Of a DNA stretch of 13,084 bases, positions 7,801-13,084 are shown piece by piece. Made by a program: the position numbers and the translations under genes. The stretch is from Bacteroidota bacterium (GTDB taxonomy: Bacteria > Bacteroidota > Bacteroidia > Chitinophagales > Chitinophagaceae). Position 1 is the stretch's first letter; the number at the start of each line of letters is the position of its first letter. The stretch is from NCBI GenBank assembly GCA_023396345.1, contig JAEWWO010000379.1, positions 1 through 13,084 of the forward strand, in the 5' to 3' direction. The notes under the pieces were generated by a model. That model saw only the letters and a program-made list of their open reading frames with translations. It did not search any database and was not told the DNA's origin.

Positions 7801-10800
7801 ATTGGCAATAGTTTTAATCTCATCATTCAAAATAAAACTGGTTACAACCGGTTCTGTATTTTTGCCGGGTATGTTAGTATCCTTTGACTGAAGAACATAA
7901 ACGTTTTGTGCCGATGTTCCGATTTTGAAAATATCTTTTTCTCCGATTTCTTTAACTACCTGTTGTTTATTAGTCCAGAGGTACTGCTTCTCTTTTAGCT
8001 GCTTATCATTAGCATCATACACATAGATATATTTTTTATCAACTACTTCATTTCCATCTTTATCTTTTGATGATGCTTCTATTACATACCAGCCTGTTGA
8101 AAAATTATTATTGTTTAGTTTGAATGCATTTTCATCATCAGAACTACCGGTTTTGCTGAATACTTCTTTGGTTTTCGTCCAGGAAATTTTTTCTGTTTCA
8201 TTATCATATTCATCATATGGAAAATGATTTAAGTATTCTGTTTTGCTCATTGTAAACTGATCCGGTCTTTGCCAGTAACGGTTACGAATGAGGCGCGCCG
8301 GGGCTTCCAGCGCAAAAGCTTTAACTGTAACAGTTGCAGGGATTTTTTGTCCGGAAAGGTTTGTGGCAGAAATTTTTATTTCTTTTAATGAATCAATGTT
8401 TATTATTTCTTCATTTAAAATATTCACCAGAAGAGATTGATAACCTATGCTTACATGAGTAGTGCTTTGTCTTGTTTCTCCGTTGTTATCTGTTACACTT
8501 GCTTCTATTTGATAATTGAATACAGGCTTTAACGATTTATCTGTATTTAAATCAGGAGCAGCTTTAAAAGTGAAAGAAAAATTTCCGTCAGCATCAGTAG
8601 TAACGATTTCATTGTGTATTTGAGCTTGTGGGGTAGAAGGCATAAAGCTTCGCCACAACCACGGATAAGGATAGCGCGCGGAGCGTGTTACATTTATTTT
8701 TACCTGAGCATTGTCAATATTATTTCCGGCAAAAGCTTTTGCATATCCGGTAATTGTAATGCTGTCGTTCAGTTTGTAATCAGTTTTTAATGTATCATAT
8801 TCTACATAAAAAGTAGGGCGTTTATACTCTTCTACATTAAAATATACATTCCCTTTTCCTTTGCTGTCTACAAGCGAAAAATTACCTGTAAGCAAACCCT
8901 GTGGTAATTGAAACTCTCCGCTGAAAGATGCATAATCATTGGTGTTTAGCTTGAGAGAGTCTACTTTTTTTCCATTTACATCTCTTAAAATTACTGTGTT
9001 TGAATGAGTAGTTTTATACAACTTGGTTTTTCTGGTTTCTTTATCAGTTGTAGTAACTATACCTTTAAAATATACGGTTTGTCCGGGGCGGTAGATACTT
9101 CTGTCGGTAAAGAAATGTATTCTCGTATTATCAGCTTCAAATTTTTCTGTAGTAGTTTCTTTTTCAACAGTATTGTCATAATAACGATAACTGCCGTTTA
9201 TGTTTAGTCTGTCTTTTCCGAGTGTGATGTATCCGTTTCCATAACTATATCTGTTGTTTGATTTAGGCGCTACAGCGTGCCCATCTTTATCTGTAATTAC
9301 AGTTTTATACGTAGGCGTTTCCCGGTTGCCGTCAATCATAAAATGAATAGTAGCATTGGCTACAGGATGTCCGGTTTCCCTGTTAAGCACATAATAATCA
9401 TCTTCATTTTGAACGTACGCTAAAACTGAAACATCAAATTCCTGTGCTGATAATTTATTGTCATTACTGAAATCTGCATTTTCGCTGGTAAGTAAAATAT
9501 ATCTTCCCGCTGGCAAACCATCTATTTTAATTTCTACTCTGTGCTGCTGATAATCCAACGGCTGCGGTAGTTTCTGAGAAAATGATTGCACAATATTTTT
9601 ATTGGAAGTTATCTGCTTCCAGAACTCATCATTATCATAAAAATTATTTTTCTCTGTAAAGTTTGATTGAATGATGCGTACAAAAATCTCGTCAATATTT
9701 TTATACTCTACTAATGCTCTTAAAGGTTTATTGCTGCTGTTGATATTTTCAGTTGTAGTGGTTAGTGCTTTATCGTTGATTTGTTGTTTCAAGCTGAGCA
9801 AAGAAATATTAGCAGGCGTATTGTCTTTTTCTTTTAAATATTTTTCAATAATTTCTAAAGCTGTAACGTTTTTCCATCTGTTTACGGAGTCTGCATATGG
9901 TTGATATTTTGAAGCCTGACTGTGGTAGTAAGATGCCAGTAGAAACGCAGCCTGTTTAGCATATTGATTGCCGGCATATTTATTTAAAATATTCCTAAGT
10001 GCGCCAACATACAGCGTATCTTTATCTGCTACAATTGCATTTTGATAAACCCATTCTATGCGTTGAACATCTGCATCCACTAAAGCAGACGTAGCATTCT
10101 TTTCAATGTAGTATTTAAGAATGTCCTGATAGGTTTTTACCGTATTCAGTTTAGAAGACGCCGTGTCTTCGGAGGTTATCTTCAGCTTTGTAAATTGTTC
10201 AGCCGGAGCGAAGTATTCTGCTTTGTTTAAGATAAATACATTCTCCGGTTTTATGGATAAATCATTATTGTCTTTATAATAATTCACTTTGTAGTGAAGT
10301 ATCATATCGTAAAGACTTAATCTTAATTCCGGTGTGTTCCCTTTTTGTATAACGGCGCTGTAATCTTTTAGTTGCGCCTGTTTCAGCGCATTGCTGTTGA
10401 TTAAGGAAGAGTCAAAAAGAGAAGCAATTGCATTGTTGAAATCATCTGCACTCCAGGTAAGTATGTCTGCTTTGTTGTAATTTACTGTTTCGCTACGCTT
10501 ACGAATACGCCAGCTATTCTCGTTTTTATAATCTATAAGAGACTGTGCTTTCAGCGCATACAATAAACTTTTGGTTACGGGATTTTTAGCTTCTGCTATT
10601 TCTTTATTAAGATTGTTGACAATGTCGTTTATTTCATTTTCGGTAGTTTTTTCTTCCAATTGAAAACGATAAAGTAATGCCTTTATCATTTCATCTCCCT
10701 CATTGGCTTTTTTAGCTTTTGAGTAAATATTGTTTGCGATAGTTAATGCCGACTTTGGCAGAGATTCTTTGTTGATTAAAGAATCTACCTGCTTCCACTC

Positions 10801-10881
10801 TGCTTTATATTTACCCGACTGAGCATTTAAACTAAACATACTTATGATCAATAAAAAAGGTATAAAAAATATCTTTTGCAT
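4810..10881 (-). CDS. Secreted thioester-containing alpha-2-macroglobulin family protein
   Basis: This 2023-residue protein starts with a Sec signal peptide (Lys3, a hydrophobic core over about 4-18, then small residues ending Asn-Ala-Gln near 21). There is no lipobox cysteine, so a soluble periplasmic or secreted protein is expected. Residues of about 25-400 are mostly helical and TPR-like. Macroglobulin beta-domains follow, including the MG2-type motif FFTDRSIYRPGQ with Arg598. A low-complexity Ala/Thr/Gln-rich segment at about 1183-1242 sits just before RSNFNETAFF, the position of the bait region in vertebrate A2M. The thioester motif is CSEQ, Cys1472 to Gln1475, inside YPYECSEQTF, and opens an alpha-helical thioester domain running to about 1800. 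A C-terminal macroglobulin domain ends the protein. Family members trap proteases: bait cleavage triggers covalent capture through the thioester. Only two cysteines were seen in the chain (1472 and about 2005). The PBP1C gene that accompanies many bacterial homologues is absent from this window. Confidence 0.95.
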   Translation of the reverse strand: MQKIFFIPFLLIISMFSLNAQSGKYKAEWKQVDSLINKESLPKSALTIANNIYSKAKKANEGDEMIKALLYRFQLEEKTTENEINDIVNNLNKEIAEAKNPVTKSLLYALKAQSLIDYKNENSWRIRKRSETVNYNKADILTWSADDFNNAIASLFDSSLINSNALKQAQLKDYSAVIQKGNTPELRLSLYDMILHYKVNYYKDNNDLSIKPENVFILNKAEYFAPAEQFTKLKITSEDTASSKLNTVKTYQDILKYYIEKNATSALVDADVQRIEWVYQNAIVADKDTLYVGALRNILNKYAGNQYAKQAAFLLASYYHSQASKYQPYADSVNRWKNVTALEIIEKYLKEKDNTPANISLLSLKQQINDKALTTTTENINSSNKPLRALVEYKNIDEIFVRIIQSNFTEKNNFYDNDEFWKQITSNKNIVQSFSQKLPQPLDYQQHRVEIKIDGLPAGRYILLTSENADFSNDNKLSAQEFDVSVLAYVQNEDDYYVLNRETGHPVANATIHFMIDGNRETPTYKTVITDKDGHAVAPKSNNRYSYGNGYITLGKDRLNINGSYRYYDNTVEKETTTEKFEADNTRIHFFTDRSIYRPGQTVYFKGIVTTTDKETRKTKLYKTTHSNTVILRDVNGKKVDSLKLNTNDYASFSGEFQLPQGLLTGNFSLVDSKGKGNVYFNVEEYKRPTFYVEYDTLKTDYKLNDSITITGYAKAFAGNNIDNAQVKINVTRSARYPYPWLWRSFMPSTPQAQIHNEIVTTDADGNFSFTFKAAPDLNTDKSLKPVFNYQIEASVTDNNGETRQSTTHVSIGYQSLLVNILNEEIINIDSLKEIKISATNLSGQKIPATVTVKAFALEAPARLIRNRYWQRPDQFTMSKTEYLNHFPYDEYDNETEKISWTKTKEVFSKTGSSDDENAFKLNNNNFSTGWYVIEASSKDKDGNEVVDKKYIYVYDANDKQLKEKQYLWTNKQQVVKEIGEKDIFKIGTSAQNVYVLQSKDTNIPGKNTEPVVTSFILNDEIKTIANTTTINDLNPTKYAYGFIKHNRLYTTDNTIMVMDPSKKLNIEYATFRDKTEPGAKEKWQVKITDNTGKNAAAELLTAMYDASLDELRAHNWNPLFNEYRSVPYNNWNTDYQQFMQKGGFENYLEPEIMMGKEKIYSRFIFENNYTREFIGITNQIIGGVRTMAVADMAVAESSAARSKGYMAGVPMPAPNAEDAQATTDSVTVSQNQTPTNTQVPLRSNFNETAFFMPHVYADKDGLYTVEFTMPDAMTKWKWMNFAYNTALQYAYSERFAVTQKKLMVQPNMPRFLRAGDTLDLSVKISNLSDKVLNGNTTISLEDAITGETISWQQLFATGFTVNAGQSTNVKFPLVIPSTAMNPLTIKVSGASENFSDGEQHTIPMLTNKIFVTEALPMFIQGDTTANFTFDKLKNNNSNTLQTQGLTVEFTANPVWYAVQALPYLMEYPYECSEQTFSKFYANALATHIVNQHPRIKNIFNQWLKDSTALMSNLQKNEELKQVLLEETPWVLDAENEAEQKRNIALLFDMAKMSSQLESTLTKLQQMQLSNGSFAWFKGGRADRYITQYIVTGIGRLLKLNAVPQQSKNMLNAIAGKARSYLSQELTNDYTKLKRDVKAAELLNDHTGVTQIHYLFANSYFNALPKTEAEKYYYGQVKKYWKNKSSYSKGMITSTLYRATDKEFAQNTVLKSLLENAVEDKVAGTYWKDMSYGYYWHQAPIEHQALMIEITNEIAEKENNTTLKNSVNGMQNWLIRNKQTNNWKTTKATADASYALISVNNLLNVNKTVKINLGNQIQFTTQGGQAGTDYIKEKINGDKVTKDMGNISVTATSAQHNSYDRTPAYGSVYWQYIEEMDKVTSAATPLSLTKQLFTESNTPQGKKLNPVNQGEQLKVGDKVIIRVVLKSDRDMEYLHLKDMRASAMEPVNVISRYKWQDGLGYYEATKDASTNFFIDFLPKGTYVFEYPVHITHTGDFSVGVASIQCMYAPEFTSHSEGIRIKVK
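7291..7320 (-). repeat. Tandem 15-bp duplication inside the predicted bait region
   Basis: Two adjacent 15-bp units, 7306-7320 and 7291-7305 in coding order, agree at 13 of 15 positions and encode MAVAD followed by MAVAE (residues 1188-1197 of the macroglobulin). The first 11 bases are identical. The repeat is in frame and lies at the N-terminal edge of the low-complexity segment before the thioester-bearing half. Confidence 0.8.
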
Positions 10882-10952
10882 ATTATTTTGGATTCTTGTT
10901 TATTATATGATGCAAACAAAGTGTAATTTACATAAAATTAAAACCATAAAAT

Positions 10953-10985
10953 AAAAAAGCATCAAGAAAGTATCTTAATGCTTTT
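10953..10985 (-). terminator. Likely intrinsic terminator of the acidic-protein gene
   Basis: The arms 10955-10962 and 10978-10985 pair over 8 bp (AAAAGCAT with ATGCTTTT). After one C/A mismatch, 4 further pairs follow (10964-10967 with 10973-10976), closing a 5-nt loop. On the - strand the hairpin is followed by TTTTTTATTTTAT. It begins about 20 nt after the stop codon of the acidic protein and lies before the macroglobulin start, which suggests the two genes are separate transcription units. Confidence 0.72.
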
Positions 10986-11005
10986 GTGGAAATTATATTT
11001 GTTTA

Positions 11006-11461
11006 CTAAAAATCATCATCGAAGTCATCTTCATCGTCATAGAACAAATCGTCTTTGTTGCCGAAGATATCATCGTCGTCAAAGTTTAGGTCATCATCGT
11101 CTTCAATAGCTTTTTTCTTGCCACCGGATGATTTTTTTGCTTTTTTGTTAGCACCGCTTTTTGATTTCGGAATATCAAATTCATCAAAATCAGGATCCCA
11201 GTCGTCCTCGTCTTCTACTTTGTTCCAGTCGTCAACTAATTCATCTTCTGAATCATCATAGTCTTCCTGATCCTCCTCTTCGCTTTTGGCTTTTTTTGAA
11301 CCTTTCTTTTTAGAGGTTGCTGGGGCATCCTCTTCATCAAGTAAATCATCGTCCTCTTCCAATGATTCATCCTCATTCTTTTTCTTTGAAGATTTTGACA
11401 GAGGTTCTTTCTTTATCGCTTTTGGTTTTATTTCTTTTTCTTTATTTGATTTTGCTGCCAT
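11006..11461 (-). CDS. Hypothetical charge-block (Lys / Asp-Glu) disordered protein
   Basis: This 151-residue protein matches no enzyme family I recognise. It contains 57 acidic residues (37 Asp, 20 Glu) and 28 Lys, with no Arg, His or Cys, giving a strongly negative net charge. The charges come in blocks: Lys-rich 1-28, acidic 30-45, Lys-rich 51-59, acidic 61-96, Lys-rich 99-117, acidic 120-151. The only segments with aromatic residues are DDWDPDFDEFDIPKS in the third quarter and the Phe-punctuated Asp tail ending FDDDF. There is no signal peptide or membrane segment, so it should be cytoplasmic and largely disordered. That it is a real gene is supported by an ATG start, a gap of 89 bp from purA on the same strand, and a terminator-like hairpin just after the stop. 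I recall similar low-complexity proteins in Chitinophagaceae, but their function is unknown to me. Nucleic-acid or basic-protein binding is only a guess. No Shine-Dalgarno sequence is seen. Confidence 0.8.
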   Translation of the reverse strand: MAAKSNKEKEIKPKAIKKEPLSKSSKKKNEDESLEEDDDLLDEEDAPATSKKKGSKKAKSEEEDQEDYDDSEDELVDDWNKVEDEDDWDPDFDEFDIPKSKSGANKKAKKSSGGKKKAIEDDDDLNFDDDDIFGNKDDLFYDDEDDFDDDF

Positions 11462-11550
11462 AATTCAAAAATTTTCGATGTAAAAATCTTACGTCTTTTT
11501 TATTAAAACAAATTTTTTTACAAAAAAATAATTGTATTAAATTTTAAAGT

Positions 11551-12813
11551 TTATAATTCTACAATTTGTTCTCTCTCCGGTCCGTTAGAAACATATTTAA
11601 CCGGACAGCCTAAATACTCATTGATAAAGTTAATATAATTTTTAAGTTCATCAGGTAAATTTTCTGCATTATTTATTTTCTGTATATCTGTATTCCATCC
11701 TTTAAAGTTTTTGTATACCGGTTGCAAATCATAGTCTTCCATTTTCAGCGGAACCTGATGCGTTTCTTTACCGTCAAGTAAGTAAGAAGTTGCTGCTTCA
11801 ATTTCTTCGAAATCGTCAAGCACATCTGTTTTAGTCATGATAACGCTTGTAGTTCCGTTAATCATACAGGCATATTTCAGGGCAACTAAATCCATCCATC
11901 CGCAACGACGCGGACGACCGGTTGTGGAGCCAAACTCATTTCCGTTCTTTCTTAATTTTTCACCTCTTTCGTCATGCAGTTCTGTTGGGAAAGGTCCGCC
12001 ACCAACACGTGTGCAGTAAGATTTAGTAATGCCGTACACTTCATTTATTTTCTGCGGAGCTACGCCCAGTCCTGTGCTTACGCCGGCTGCAATAGTATTG
12101 GAGGAGGTTACAAACGGATAAGTACCAAAATCAATATCGAGCATAGCAGCCTGTGCGCCTTCTGCCAGAACTTTTTTGCCTTCGGCAATTTTATCGTTAA
12201 TAAAGTATTCGCCGTTGATTATATTCAGCTTGCGCAGCAATTCTACAGATTCAAAAAATTCTTCTTCCCAGGCAGATATATCTTCTGTAAAGCTGTAAGA
12301 ATCAAGCATACGCTGATGTTGCTCGCGCAAAGCATCGTATTGTGCTTTGAAATTTTTGCTGAGTAAATCGCCTACACGCAGTGCATTTCTTCCGGTTCTG
12401 TCCATATAAGCCGGGCCAATTCCTTTTAATGTAGAGCCGATTTTATCATCGCCCTTCTGCATTTCCGATGCCTTGTCCAACGCGCGGTGTGCGGGAAGAA
12501 TAATATTGGTACGCTCTGCAATAAAAAGATTTTTTGTTACATCAACTCCGAATGCCGATACATTTTCGCATTCCTTTTTTAGTACCACAGGGTCAAGTAC
12601 AACACCACCACCTATGATATTTATTTTTTCCTGATGAAAAATACCGGAAGGAATCTGATGAAGAACAATTTTTTTATTATCAACATAAAGCGTATGTCCC
12701 GCATTGGGACCACCCTGAAAGCGGGCTACAATATCGTATCCGGGAGCGAAATAGTCTACAACTTTTCCTTTCCCTTCGTCGCCCCATTGCAGGCCTAATA
12801 TTACATCAACCAT
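11551..12813 (-). CDS. purA: Adenylosuccinate synthetase
   Basis: This enzyme joins IMP and aspartate using GTP to form adenylosuccinate, the first committed step from IMP to AMP, in the cytoplasm. The 420-residue length is close to the bacterial norm of about 430. The N-terminus has WGDEGKGK at 10-17, with catalytic Asp12, and NAGHT with catalytic His40. The middle part has GIGPAYMDRTGR and EGAQAAMLDIDFGTYPFVTSSNT-type substrate-binding segments. Near the C-terminal third come STTGRPRRCGW and MTKTDVLDDF, the latter being the TKxD guanine-recognition motif. All key residues are present, so the enzyme should be active. The ATG at 12811-12813 gives the N-terminus typical of the family. No Shine-Dalgarno sequence is seen, which is normal for Bacteroidota. 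A strong promoter match lies upstream. The downstream acidic-protein gene is 89 bp away on the same strand and could be co-transcribed; I see no clear terminator between them. Confidence 0.98.
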   Translation of the reverse strand: MVDVILGLQWGDEGKGKVVDYFAPGYDIVARFQGGPNAGHTLYVDNKKIVLHQIPSGIFHQEKINIIGGGVVLDPVVLKKECENVSAFGVDVTKNLFIAERTNIILPAHRALDKASEMQKGDDKIGSTLKGIGPAYMDRTGRNALRVGDLLSKNFKAQYDALREQHQRMLDSYSFTEDISAWEEEFFESVELLRKLNIINGEYFINDKIAEGKKVLAEGAQAAMLDIDFGTYPFVTSSNTIAAGVSTGLGVAPQKINEVYGITKSYCTRVGGGPFPTELHDERGEKLRKNGNEFGSTTGRPRRCGWMDLVALKYACMINGTTSVIMTKTDVLDDFEEIEAATSYLLDGKETHQVPLKMEDYDLQPVYKNFKGWNTDIQKINNAENLPDELKNYINFINEYLGCPVKYVSNGPEREQIVEL

Positions 12814-12843
12814 TGTATGTGAAAATTAATTTTTTTGAAAAGG

Positions 12844-12875
12844 TAAATGTACAACAGTTGCAGTAATTTTTCAAA
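12844..12875 (-). promoter_or_regulatory. Bacteroidota-type promoter for purA
   Basis: On the - strand, TTTG (12875-12872) is followed by 20 bp (counted after the G) and then TACATTTA (12851-12844), which matches TAnnTTTG at all but the last fixed base. The start codon lies about 30 bp further on. Box sequence and spacing agree well with the known primary promoter pattern of this phylum. Confidence 0.62.
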
Positions 12876-12968
12876 TTGCGGATAGAAATTAAATGTGATT
12901 GTATTTTGATGATATATTTCTTTTCATGTTGTATTTGCTTACCTGAAGACGCAGAAGATTAAATGAAT

Positions 12969-12976
12969 TATATTTG
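12969..12976 (+). promoter_or_regulatory. Putative -7 box (TATATTTG) for the yjdM-like gene
   Basis: TATATTTG is a full match to TAnnTTTG and ends only 11 bp before the ATG at 12988, which predicts a leader of very few nucleotides. No good TTG is present at the expected -33 position; the nearest is CTG at about 12943. The 174-bp region between purA and this gene (12814-12987) holds only the two divergent promoters as far as I can see. Confidence 0.45.
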
Positions 12977-12987
12977 CCAAAAAAATC

Positions 12988-13084
12988 ATGACCGAAGTTG
13001 TACATTGTCCCGTTTGTAATTCAGAGTTCACCTATCCTCAGGATGATTTGATGGTATGTTCGCAGTGCTTTCACGAGTGGAATG
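12988..13084 (+). CDS. yjdM: YjdM/PhnA-like zinc-ribbon protein, 3'-truncated
   Basis: Only the first 32 codons are in the window; the frame stays open at the edge. They encode a short zinc ribbon: Cys7-x2-Cys10 (HCPVCNSEFTY) and Cys24-x2-Cys27 (VCSQCFHEWN). Spacing and surrounding residues, especially the Glu-Phe-Thr-Tyr and the Glu-Trp-Asn after the last cysteine pair, match the N-terminus of the E. coli YjdM (formerly PhnA) family, small proteins of about 110 residues. Despite the old name, a role in phosphonate breakdown is not established for YjdM itself. The ATG at 12988 has no Shine-Dalgarno sequence but follows a good -7 box. The gene is divergent from purA. Since the C-terminal domain is not visible, another zinc-ribbon protein cannot be fully excluded. 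Confidence 0.78.
   Translation, partial: MTEVVHCPVCNSEFTYPQDDLMVCSQCFHEWN

Noticed and set aside
10913..10925. TTTG-containing boxes on the - strand upstream of the macroglobulin start as its promoter
   Set aside because: The nearest matches are TAnnnTTTG (one base too long) or TTTGTTTG, and no good -33 box is at the right distance. A promoter must be near, but I cannot place it with confidence.
11055..11483. Serine/phenylalanine-rich + strand frames opposite the acidic protein
   Set aside because: They are the mirror of GAT/GAA/AAA-rich codons on the - strand, which read as runs of Ser and Phe. The - strand frame has the better start, spacing and terminator.
1..13084. Mobile element, CRISPR, toxin-antitoxin, defence island or tRNA/rRNA content
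   Set aside because: No transposase or integrase motifs, regularly spaced repeats, terminal inverted repeats or structural RNA signatures were seen, and base composition looks even across the window.

Overview
The window looks like chromosomal DNA of a member of the Bacteroidota, most likely a Chitinophagaceae-like lineage. The family assignment is an inference. The evidence is a one-chain MurF-alanine racemase fusion (an arrangement known from Bacteroidota), promoter boxes of the TAnnTTTG / TTG type with a spacer of about 20 bp, start codons mostly without a Shine-Dalgarno sequence, low G+C content, and a very large secreted alpha-2-macroglobulin with a complete thioester motif. I see no mobile element, CRISPR array, tRNA, rRNA or phage gene. 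Gene density is high, and the longest stretch without a gene is 174 bp.

Layout from left to right: (1) the C-terminal part of an S9-family (prolyl oligopeptidase type) serine peptidase on the + strand, its 5' end cut off by the window edge; (2) a small TRIC/UPF0126 membrane protein on the + strand with its own promoter. The next four genes are all on the - strand, read from right to left: (3) purA, adenylosuccinate synthetase; (4) a 151-residue protein made of alternating lysine and aspartate/glutamate blocks; (5) a 2023-residue alpha-2-macroglobulin; (6) a murF-alr fusion that converges on gene 2 with only 15 bp between them. (7) A divergent + strand gene at the right edge encodes the zinc-ribbon start of a YjdM/PhnA-like protein and is cut off after 32 codons.

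The - strand genes are probably separate transcription units. Hairpins with T-rich tails lie after the acidic protein gene and after the macroglobulin gene, and promoter-like boxes lie before purA and murF-alr. Functionally the window combines envelope work (peptidoglycan precursor synthesis, protease trapping, a secreted or periplasmic peptidase, a membrane channel or transporter) with housekeeping (AMP synthesis).

I found no convincing new multi-gene system. The points most worth a second look are a perfect 13-bp palindrome that seems to be both the macroglobulin terminator and the murF-alr promoter box; a tandem 15-bp duplication inside the predicted bait region of the macroglobulin; the charge-block protein; and a TRIC-family protein whose second repeat lacks the expected arginine.
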